Positions 57,245 through 64,000 of a stretch of DNA of 64,000 nt are shown piece by piece. A program made the translations under genes and the position numbers. The stretch is from assembly GCF_003058195.1 (NCBI RefSeq), contig NZ_QBUH01000002.1, positions 496,001-560,000 on the forward strand, read 5' to 3'. Source of the stretch: Elizabethkingia sp. YR214. Lineage in GTDB: Bacteria > Bacteroidota > Bacteroidia > Flavobacteriales > Weeksellaceae. Position 1 is the first letter of the stretch, and the number at the start of each line of letters is the position of its first letter. The notes under the pieces were generated by a model. That model searched no databases and was not told the origin of the DNA. It saw only the letters and a list, made by a program, of their open reading frames with translations.

Positions 57245-58402
57245 CTAAAATAGTGGCACCAGCTTCTGTAAATTGTCCAGTGCCTGTTCTATTGTTTCAT
57301 TCTTTTTTGCAAAACAGAAGCGTATTACACCTTCATTCGTCCCATCTTCATAGAAAGAAGAAAACGGAATTGTAGCTACTTTATGTTCCTTGGTCAGCCA
57401 TTGAGCAAATTCTAAATCTTCCAAATCTGAAAACTTTTTATAAGAAGCAGACAGAAAATAAGTAGCCTCAGGAATTAAAACATCAAAGCCAATTTCTGAC
57501 AAACCTTTTGCTAATAAATCTCTTTTCCTCTGAAAGAATCCTGACAATCCGGTGTAACTATCCGGATTTTGCAAAAGCTCCGCTATAGCATACTGAGCAG
57601 GCGTGTTCACACTAAATACATTGTACTGATGCACTTTTTTCACCTCCTGCATAATAGATTCCGGAGCAAGCACATAGCCCAGCTTCCAACCTGTAATATG
57701 ATACAACTTCCCAAAAGAAGCCACAATAATACTTCTGTCTTTTAACTGGGATTGACTAAGGCTTAGGTGCTTTTTACCGTCAAACACAATATTTTCGTAC
57801 ACATCATCACTTAGAATAACGATGTTAGTATTTTCAACCAAAGCTGTCAATTGGGAAATATCTTCTGCATCCAGAATATTCCCAGCCGGATTATTCGGAT
57901 TATTAATGATGATCATTTTTGTTTTATCCGTTATCAGTTGCTTTACAACCGACCAGTCAATCTTATAATCGGGATAATGGAGTTTTACCGTTTTAGGAAT
58001 TCCTCCAAAAAGTCTGATCACCGGAATATAAGAATCATACGCCGGTTCAAAGACAATAACTTCATCTCCTGCATTCACCAACGCAGCAAGAGAGCAGAAG
58101 AGAGCCTCTGTTGCGCCTGCTGTAACCATCACTTCAGATTCCGGGCTATAATCTATACTATAACAATACTTTACTTTTTCAGAAATTGCATTACGCAACG
58201 GTTCTACACCCATCATCGGAGCATATTGATTAAAACCTTTTACAGCATATTTACCAATATTCTCTAATAACTTTTCATCCGGATAAAAATCGGGGAAACC
58301 CTGTGAAAGATTTACAGCATTTTCTTGCTGAGCCAACATAGACATTCTTGTAAAAATAGTCGTTTGAACCTCAGGAAGTTTTGAGTTTAAAAGCAACGGC
58401 AT
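57245..58402 (-). CDS. Methionine aminotransferase (YbdL-like, PLP-dependent)
   Basis: This 385-aa fold-type I aminotransferase has NLSQGFPDFYPDEKL, TAGATEALFCSLAALV, INNPNNPAGNI and LSDDVYENIVFDG. The PLP lysine lies in ASFGKLYHITGWKLGY, and the C-terminal Arg in IRFCFAKK. The SFGK-Y-x-TGWK pattern matches YbdL, which prefers methionine, histidine and phenylalanine and is linked to methionine salvage. The ATG at 58402 (MPLLLNSK) is used; a TTG at 58423 would overlap the -7 element. Confidence 0.9.
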   Translation of the reverse strand: MPLLLNSKLPEVQTTIFTRMSMLAQQENAVNLSQGFPDFYPDEKLLENIGKYAVKGFNQYAPMMGVEPLRNAISEKVKYCYSIDYSPESEVMVTAGATEALFCSLAALVNAGDEVIVFEPAYDSYIPVIRLFGGIPKTVKLHYPDYKIDWSVVKQLITDKTKMIIINNPNNPAGNILDAEDISQLTALVENTNIVILSDDVYENIVFDGKKHLSLSQSQLKDRSIIVASFGKLYHITGWKLGYVLAPESIMQEVKKVHQYNVFSVNTPAQYAIAELLQNPDSYTGLSGFFQRKRDLLAKGLSEIGFDVLIPEATYFLSASYKKFSDLEDLEFAQWLTKEHKVATIPFSSFYEDGTNEGVIRFCFAKKNETIEQALDNLQKLVPLF

Positions 58403-58420
58403 TATATTTTTTTTGACAAA

Positions 58421-58428
58421 CAAAAATA
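58421..58428 (-). promoter_or_regulatory. -7 promoter element TATTTTTG of the methionine aminotransferase gene
   Basis: The minus strand from 58428 to 58421 reads TATTTTTG, an exact match, 18 nt before the ATG at 58402. It is divergent from the parE promoter 46 bp away. Confidence 0.58.
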
Positions 58429-58473
58429 CTTATAAAGCATCACTCTAAGGCATAAAAACTCACAAAAAATCAC

Positions 58474-58481
58474 TATTTTTG
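58474..58481 (+). promoter_or_regulatory. -7 promoter element TATTTTTG of the topoisomerase IV operon
   Basis: This exact TAnnTTTG match lies 20 nt before the parE ATG at 58502. Confidence 0.6.
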
Positions 58482-58501
58482 TAGATATTACAATTTCAAG
58501 A

Positions 58502-60397
58502 ATGTCTGAAAACACTACTGTTAACTATTCCGAAGATAATATACGATCCCTCGAGTGGCAGGAGCACGTAAGATTGCGTCCCGGCATGTACATCGGAAAA
58601 CTGGGAGATGGTTCTTCCGCCGATGATGGTATCTATATTCTCTTAAAAGAAATCATCGATAACTCGATTGATGAATTTGCCATGAACTCTGGTAAAAGGA
58701 TCGAAATAAAACTGGATGAAGGTAAGGCCATTATCCGGGATTATGGTCGTGGTATTCCTTTGGGTAAGGTTGTGGATGCGGTATCCAAAATGAATACCGG
58801 TGGTAAATATGATTCCAAAGCCTTCAAAAAATCTGTAGGTCTGAACGGGGTAGGTTCCAAGGCTGTAAATGCCCTTTCTAACTTTTTCAAAGTAAAATCA
58901 GTTCGTGAAGGAAGAGCCAAAGTAGCTGAATTCAGTCAGGGGGTTATTGTACAGGATTTTCCGGAGACAGATACTACTGAAAGAAATGGTACCGAAATTA
59001 CTTTTGTACCAGATGATACAATCTTCACCAATTACCGCTTCAGAAAAGAGTACATCGAAAAGATGCTTAAAAATTACTCTTACCTGAATCCAGGGCTGAA
59101 AATTGTATTCAACGGACAAGTATTTGTTTCAGAAAATGGTCTTAAAGACCTCCTTCAGGATGAGATTGATGGTGAAATCCTTTACCCAATTATTCATCTG
59201 AAAGACAATGATATTGAAGTTGCTATTACCCACTCGGATAAATCTCAGTCCGAAACGTATTTTTCATTCGTTAACGGACAGAACACCACACAAGGAGGGA
59301 CACACCTTAATGCCTTCCGTGAAGCATTTGTAAAGACTGTTCGAGAATTTTATAATAAAAGTTATGAAGCTGCCGATGTAAGAAAATCTATTATCGCTGC
59401 TATTTCCATAAAAGTAGAAGAACCTGTTTTCGAATCTCAAACCAAAACCAAACTGGGAAGTAACGAAATGGGACCGGGGCAAGTTACAGTACGTACTTTC
59501 GTAAATGACTTCCTTAAAAATAAACTTGATAATTTCCTTCATAAAGAGCCAGAAACATCAGAAGCTTTACTAAAGAAAATTATCGTTTCCGAAAGAGAAA
59601 GAAAAGAGCTTTCCGGTATTCAGAAATTGGCTCGTGAGCGTGCAAAAAAAGTATCGCTTCATAACAAAAAACTTAGAGACTGCCGTCAGCACTATAACGA
59701 TCAGAAAGCCGACCGTAAATCGGAAACTATGATCTTTATTACCGAGGGAGATTCCGCATCCGGATCTATTACAAAGAGCCGTGATGTAGAGACACAGGCA
59801 GTATTCAGTTTAAAAGGTAAACCCTTAAACTGCTACGGGCTGACCAAAAAGGTAGTTTATGAGAATGAAGAATTCAACCTCCTTCAGGCAGCTCTTAATA
59901 TTGAAGAAAGTTTAGAAGATCTTCGCTACAATCAGGTTATTATCGCTACCGATGCCGATGTCGATGGTATGCACATCCGATTACTAATGATTACATTCTT
60001 CTTACAATTCTTCCCGGATGTTATCAAGAACGGACACTTATATATCCTTCAAACACCTTTATTCAGGGTTAGAAATAAAAAAGAAACCCGTTATTGTTAC
60101 AGCGAGGCTGAAAGAGTAAAAGCATTGAATGAGCTAGGAAAAAATCCTGAAATCACACGATTCAAGGGACTTGGTGAAATTTCTCCGGATGAATTTAAGC
60201 ACTTTATCGGAAAAGATATCCGTTTGGAACCTGTCGTGATGGGTAAAGATACCACAATAGACCAGCTACTGGAATTCTATATGGGTAAAAATACACCAGA
60301 CAGACAAAACTTTATTCTGGAAAATCTTGTTGTAGAAGATACAGACATCGAGAAAAAGGAACTGAAAGAAGAAGTCGTAACAGAAACAGAAGGATAA
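58502..60397 (+). CDS. parE: DNA topoisomerase IV subunit B (ParE)
   Basis: This is the ATPase subunit of the type IIA topoisomerase that decatenates replicated chromosomes. The 631-aa protein has the GHKL ATPase motifs [24 protein letters not shown] and [15 protein letters not shown]. The [10 protein letters not shown] segment follows, and the TOPRIM domain has [11 protein letters not shown] (near residue 413) and [12 protein letters not shown] (near 482). GyrB is usually longer, so this length favours ParE. parC follows 123 bp downstream. Confidence 0.95.
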   Translation: MSENTTVNYSEDNIRSLEWQEHVRLRPGMYIGKLGDGSSADDGIYILLKEIIDNSIDEFAMNSGKRIEIKLDEGKAIIRDYGRGIPLGKVVDAVSKMNTGGKYDSKAFKKSVGLNGVGSKAVNALSNFFKVKSVREGRAKVAEFSQGVIVQDFPETDTTERNGTEITFVPDDTIFTNYRFRKEYIEKMLKNYSYLNPGLKIVFNGQVFVSENGLKDLLQDEIDGEILYPIIHLKDNDIEVAITHSDKSQSETYFSFVNGQNTTQGGTHLNAFREAFVKTVREFYNKSYEAADVRKSIIAAISIKVEEPVFESQTKTKLGSNEMGPGQVTVRTFVNDFLKNKLDNFLHKEPETSEALLKKIIVSERERKELSGIQKLARERAKKVSLHNKKLRDCRQHYNDQKADRKSETMIFITEGDSASGSITKSRDVETQAVFSLKGKPLNCYGLTKKVVYENEEFNLLQAALNIEESLEDLRYNQVIIATDADVDGMHIRLLMITFFLQFFPDVIKNGHLYILQTPLFRVRNKKETRYCYSEAERVKALNELGKNPEITRFKGLGEISPDEFKHFIGKDIRLEPVVMGKDTTIDQLLEFYMGKNTPDRQNFILENLVVEDTDIEKKELKEEVVTETEG

Positions 60398-60402
60398 TCA
60401 AA

Positions 60403-60426
60403 CTCTTCGACAAGCTCAGTGTGACA
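60403..60426 (+). repeat. Dispersed repeat motif TTCGACAAGCTCAGTGTGACA in the parE-parC gap
   Basis: The motif sits just after the parE stop. A related but degraded form (GTTCGACTTCACTCAG) occurs at 63102-63117 just after the parC stop, and a TGTCGAAC fragment lies at 60473-60480. I recall such intergenic 'TTCGACAAGCTCAG' elements from several bacterial genomes. Their function, if any, is unclear; they may be REP-like. Confidence 0.5.
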
Positions 60427-60520
60427 ACGCTAAAACTTAGTTTAGTAGCATTATAGCAGTAAACCCTGAATATGTCGAACTCTTATTCTTATAATATAAT
60501 ATACAGCGCTACCAATATAA

Positions 60521-63097
60521 ATGGAAGAAAACAATTTAAACCACGCAGAAGAATCATTAAAGAAAGTTTCCGGACTTTACCAGGACTGGTTTCTGGATTA
60601 TGCCTCTTATGTAATTCTTGACCGTGCAATTCCGTCCGTATATGACGGACTGAAACCTGTACAACGAAGAATTATGCATTCTATGCGTGAGCTGGAAGAC
60701 GGACGTTATAACAAAGTTGCCAATATCGTAGGTAATACGATGAAATATCACCCGCATGGTGATGCATCGATTACCGATGCGATGGTACAAATCGGACAGA
60801 AAGAATTATTGATAGATACACAGGGGAACTGGGGAAATATATTCACGGGAGATAGTGCAGCTGCAGCCCGTTATATAGAAGCCAGACTAACTCCTTTTGC
60901 TCTGGAAGTAGTCTTCAATCCGAAAACTACCGAATGGTCTAAGTCTTATGACGGAAGAAATAACGAACCTATTGATCTTCCTGTAAAGTTCCCTTTGCTT
61001 CTGGCACAGGGAGTAGAGGGAATTGGTGTAGGTCTTTCTACTAAAATCTTACCACATAATTTTAACGAACTAGTAAACGCATCTGTTGCCTACCTGAAAA
61101 AGAAACCTTTCCAGGTATTTCCTGATTTTCTTACAGAAGGTCTGCTGGATGTTTCTGAATACAATGACGGACAGCGTGGTGGTAAGGTAAGAGCAAGAGC
61201 AAGAATTACCCAAAAAGATAAGCATACGCTTATTGTAACTGAACTTCCATTCTCCAAAACGACCGGAGACCTTATCGATAGTATCATCAAGGCGAATGAG
61301 AAAGGGAAGATTAAAATCAAGAAAATTGAAGATAACACTTCGGATAAAGTAGAAATTTTGATTCACCTGCATCCGGATGTATCACCAGATAAAACGATTG
61401 ATGCATTATATGCATTTACCGACTGTCAGGTAACTATTTCACCAAATGCCTGTGTTATTGTAGGGGACAAACCAATGTTCCTGAATGTTTCTGATATTCT
61501 GAAAATGAATACGGACCATACAGTATCATTACTAAAACTGGAGTTAGAAATAGAACTTGGGGAACTTGAAGAGAAATGGCATTTTGCATCTCTTGAAAAA
61601 ATCTTCATAGAAAACGAGATCTATCAGGAGATTAAAAACAGAGCTTCCAAAGAAGAAGTTTACAGTGCTATTGATCTGGCTCTGAATCCATTTACCAAGC
61701 ACCTGATGCGCGAAGTTACTGTTGAAGATATTATCAAACTAACAGAGCTTCCTTTCATGAGAATCTCCCGTTATGATCAGGACAAAGCGCTGGAAAATAT
61801 TGCAGCACTGGAAGGGAAAATAGAGCAGGTAAAACATCATCTGGCGAATCTTATTACTTATGCAATAGATTACTTCCTGAACATTCAGAAAAAATACGGA
61901 AAGAATAAAGAAAGAAGAACTGAACTAAGAATTTTCGATACTATAGACGCAACTAAGGTAGCTGTAGCGAATGAGAAATTCTATGCTAACTTCGATGAAG
62001 GCTTTATCGGTACTTCTCTGAAAAAAGACCAGTTCCTTTTTGAATGTTCGGATATCGACGACATTATTATCTTCCGTAAAGATGGTACTATGCTTGTAAC
62101 CAAGGTAGAATCTAAAACTTTTGTCGGCAAAAACATACTGCATGTCGGCATCTGGAAGAAAAATGATAAACGTACAGTTTATAATATGATCTACCGCGAA
62201 GGCAAAGAAGGACCTTATTACATGAAGCGTTTCTTCGTTACCGGTGTTATCAGAAGCAACGAATATAATCTGGCATCAGATAAGAAAGGATCGGAAGTAC
62301 TTTACTTCTCTGCTAATGCAAATGGAGAAGCAGAAGTTGTAAATGTATTACTGAAACCAAGTGCCCGTATCCGTAAAAACAAACTGGATATAGATTTCTC
62401 CGAATTGGCAATCAAGGGTAGAGACTCTAAAGGTAATCTGGTAACCAAATATCCGATTAAAAAGATCGAAATGAAGGAGGAAGGTGTTTCTACACTGGCT
62501 CCTCGTAAAATATGGTTTGATGAAGCTGTAAGAAGGCTGAATGCAGATGCAAGAGGTACTTTCCTTGGAACTTTCAAAGGTGAAGACAAAATCTTATTGG
62601 TTACACCAAAAGGAGAGGCCCGCCTTGTAAGCTTTGATCTTTCTAACCGTTTCGATGATGAATATATTATCCTTGAAAAATGGAAACCGGAACAGTCAAT
62701 AGGCTGTATCTATTATGATGGTGAGAAAGAACGCTATTTTGTAAAGCGTTTCTTATTGGAAAGCACAAATAATCCACAGCTATTCTTCCCGTCGGAACAC
62801 CCTAAATCTTTTGTAGAATGGGTAAGTACCGGTAAAAATGCATCAGCAGAGCTGATCTTCAGTAAAGAAAAAGGAAAAGATAAAGATCCGGAAACAGTAC
62901 TGATAGATGAATTTATTACTGTAAAAGGTATTAAAGCATTAGGAAACCAATTGTCAAAAGACAAAATAAGAACCATCAATATTACAATTCCTGAACCTGA
63001 AGAGGAGGAAGTAATTGAAGAAATTCCGGATATTTCTGAGGATTTTGATGATGATGGAACAATAGGAAATCTGTTTGAGGAAGGAGACGATAACTAA
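60521..63097 (+). CDS. parC: DNA topoisomerase IV subunit A (ParC)
   Basis: This is the DNA-cleaving subunit. The 858-aa protein has the N-terminal winged-helix block YASYVILDRAIPSVYDGLKP (residues about 26-45) with VQRRIMHSM. Also present are MKYHPHGDASITDAM and the catalytic Tyr118 in AAARYIEARL. A C-terminal beta-pinwheel (about 490-830) and a very acidic tail (EEEEVIEEIPDISEDFDDD) end the protein. Resistance-type changes cannot be judged without a reference. It is co-transcribed with parE or driven from the 123-bp gap. Confidence 0.95.
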   Translation: MEENNLNHAEESLKKVSGLYQDWFLDYASYVILDRAIPSVYDGLKPVQRRIMHSMRELEDGRYNKVANIVGNTMKYHPHGDASITDAMVQIGQKELLIDTQGNWGNIFTGDSAAAARYIEARLTPFALEVVFNPKTTEWSKSYDGRNNEPIDLPVKFPLLLAQGVEGIGVGLSTKILPHNFNELVNASVAYLKKKPFQVFPDFLTEGLLDVSEYNDGQRGGKVRARARITQKDKHTLIVTELPFSKTTGDLIDSIIKANEKGKIKIKKIEDNTSDKVEILIHLHPDVSPDKTIDALYAFTDCQVTISPNACVIVGDKPMFLNVSDILKMNTDHTVSLLKLELEIELGELEEKWHFASLEKIFIENEIYQEIKNRASKEEVYSAIDLALNPFTKHLMREVTVEDIIKLTELPFMRISRYDQDKALENIAALEGKIEQVKHHLANLITYAIDYFLNIQKKYGKNKERRTELRIFDTIDATKVAVANEKFYANFDEGFIGTSLKKDQFLFECSDIDDIIIFRKDGTMLVTKVESKTFVGKNILHVGIWKKNDKRTVYNMIYREGKEGPYYMKRFFVTGVIRSNEYNLASDKKGSEVLYFSANANGEAEVVNVLLKPSARIRKNKLDIDFSELAIKGRDSKGNLVTKYPIKKIEMKEEGVSTLAPRKIWFDEAVRRLNADARGTFLGTFKGEDKILLVTPKGEARLVSFDLSNRFDDEYIILEKWKPEQSIGCIYYDGEKERYFVKRFLLESTNNPQLFFPSEHPKSFVEWVSTGKNASAELIFSKEKGKDKDPETVLIDEFITVKGIKALGNQLSKDKIRTINITIPEPEEEEVIEEIPDISEDFDDDGTIGNLFEEGDDN

Positions 63098-63130
63098 AAC
63101 AGTTCGACTTCACTCAGTATAGTATAAAAC

Positions 63131-63163
63131 AAACCTCATGGGCATAAAAACCTGTGAGGTTTA
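63131..63163 (+). terminator. Weak terminator-like hairpin after parC
   Basis: AAACCTCA and TGAGGTTT form an 8-bp stem with possible inner wobble pairs. No continuous T-tract follows (TTTAGT), so the effect is probably modest. Confidence 0.45.
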
Positions 63164-63225
63164 GTATAAAATAGCCAGACAAATAGCTAGCATTAAACAA
63201 AACAAATAAAAGGTTCACACTTAAT

Positions 63226-63657
63226 ATGTTCTCCAAACAAGAAGCGGCACAACTGAAGACAGAATTTTGGACAGCTTTCGGGAAATCATTTCCCCGAAAG
63301 TGGCTTTTATATGATACAAAAATCAAAGATTTTTCTTTCAAATTTTACGCAGACAACAAGAAAGCAGAAGTTTCATTAGATATAGAAATGAAAGACGAGC
63401 TTTTCAGAAATGCCTATTATGAGAAAATTGAATCTCTGGAAAATTTATTAAGAGAAGATTATCTTCCGGATGCTATTATGGAAGAGCATTACTTTCTGGA
63501 AAGCGGAAAAGAAATAAGCCGTATTTGGGTACAGAAAGAAAATGTAAGTATCTTCAATAAAAATTCGTGGCAGGAAACTTTTGAGTTTTTTGTAGAAAAA
63601 ATGACTGCCTTCGAAAACTTTTACCAGGACTTTGAAGATTTTATAAAAGATGTCTGA
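63226..63657 (+). CDS. DUF4268 family protein
   Basis: This 143-aa soluble protein matches DUF4268: FSKQEAAQLKTEFWTAFGKS, KWLLYDTKIKDFSFKFYADNKKAEV and a final TFEFFVEKMTAFENFYQDF. In larger proteins the domain accompanies DNA-related enzymes, but small stand-alone members have no known role. Its stop overlaps the next gene's ATG by 8 bp, so it is translationally coupled to the nuclease gene. Confidence 0.82.
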   Translation: MFSKQEAAQLKTEFWTAFGKSFPRKWLLYDTKIKDFSFKFYADNKKAEVSLDIEMKDELFRNAYYEKIESLENLLREDYLPDAIMEEHYFLESGKEISRIWVQKENVSIFNKNSWQETFEFFVEKMTAFENFYQDFEDFIKDV

Positions 63658-64000
63658 AACTACCCAACATAGTTTTCTAAACAAAATTGTTGACAGTCTC
63701 CTTCAGCAGGACAAACCTCTCCATGCCTATACCTTTATACTTCCGGGTAAACGTCCGGCAGTTTTTATCAAAAAGATTCTGGCAGAGAAACAATACGAAG
63801 GAATACTGCCAAAATTTCAGACTATTGATGAGCTAATTACAGAAATATCCGGACTACAGCAGATCTCGGGTATTCCGTTATGGCTTTTCGCTTACAAAAC
63901 CTATCGTAAAATAGATGCGAAAGAGGATATACAGTCTTTCCTGAAATGGTTCCCAACACTTTTAAAGGATTGGGATGATATGTTGAAATTTTCTAAAAGT
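63650..64000 (+). CDS. PD-(D/E)XK nuclease family protein (AddB-like), N terminus only
   Basis: The first 117 codons are visible and the gene runs off the window. The N terminus has LHAYTFILPGKRPAVFIKKIL, followed by LPKFQTIDELITEISGLQQ and a Phe/Trp-rich stretch (LFAYKTYRK, FLKWFPTLLKDWDDML). This is the opening of the long Bacteroidota PD-(D/E)XK nuclease with an inactive helicase-like N-terminal part, analogous to AddB in recombinational repair. The nuclease motif itself lies beyond 64000, so the assignment rests on the N terminus. Confidence 0.75.
   Translation, partial: MSETTQHSFLNKIVDSLLQQDKPLHAYTFILPGKRPAVFIKKILAEKQYEGILPKFQTIDELITEISGLQQISGIPLWLFAYKTYRKIDAKEDIQSFLKWFPTLLKDWDDMLKFSKS

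Noticed and set aside
1-64000. Search for tRNA/rRNA genes, CRISPR arrays, insertion sequences, phage genes, restriction or toxin systems.
   Set aside because: I found no T-loop/anticodon arrangement, no regularly spaced repeats, no transposase or integrase, and no known defence genes; the window is conserved core chromosome.

Overview
The window reads as a chromosomal core segment of a Flavobacteriia member, most likely family Weeksellaceae (Elizabethkingia/Chryseobacterium group). Reasons: AT-rich DNA, no obvious Shine-Dalgarno sequences, many exact copies of the Bacteroidota -7 promoter element TAnnTTTG, a short (~288 aa) primary sigma factor typical of the phylum, and family content such as DUF3098, PepSY-like, DUF4197, THUMP-like methyltransferase, UMF1 transporter and the Bacteroidota topoisomerase IV pair. 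The genus is an inference; no database search was possible. I see no rRNA, tRNA, IS element, prophage or CRISPR array.

Layout. 1-3.6 kb: rsmA (minus, cut by the window edge) and ftsX-DUF3098-uppP-truB (plus), for division, envelope and tRNA modification. 3.6-9.3 kb (minus): large M48 membrane protease, a MarR-GNAT fusion regulator with a twin palindromic operator, a putative small alarmone hydrolase, a small secreted protein and a secreted DUF218 protein. 9.4-15.8 kb (minus): beta-oxidation operon MarR > FadB-like > thiolase > four-helix-bundle > acyl-CoA dehydrogenase. 15.9-18.4 kb (minus): TlpA lipoprotein and an iron-type ABC importer. 18.4-26.1 kb (plus): ferredoxin reductase, SanA-like protein, udk, divIC, an orphan methylmalonyl-CoA mutase small subunit, a methyltransferase, a lipoprotein, an M20 dipeptidase and an SDR. 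26.3-28.1 kb: etfBA. 28.1-30.2 kb: bifunctional nuclease and nucleoside permease. 30.3-35.3 kb: thrABC with a leader-peptide attenuator. 35.5-40 kb: thiolase, UMF1 transporter, ndk, PepSY-like lipoprotein. 40-41.6 kb (minus): rpe and rpoD. 41.8-47.2 kb: DUF3829 lipoprotein, uvrA, GNAT, stand-alone LytTR regulator, NTF2-like protein. 47.2-53.4 kb (minus): mgsA, thioredoxin/peroxiredoxin cluster, M16 protease and aminotransferase. 53.5-64 kb: rsmG, DoxX, DUF4197, DUF493, ychF, a methionine-type aminotransferase, topoisomerase IV parE/parC, DUF4268 and the start of a PD-(D/E)XK nuclease gene.

How the genes work together. The strongest regulatory story is a probable fatty-acid regulon. The palindrome TATGCATGCATA occurs twice upstream of the MarR/beta-oxidation operon and once over the predicted start of transcription of etfBA, whose product accepts electrons from acyl-CoA dehydrogenase. 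Second is a transcriptional attenuator for thrABC: a 26-codon ORF with 6 Thr and 6 Ile codons, a possible antiterminator and an intrinsic terminator just before thrA. Third is the MarR-GNAT gene, with two abutting 12-bp palindromes directly after its own -7 element. The primary sigma gene is in the same window as about 18 exact matches to the promoter element its family recognises.
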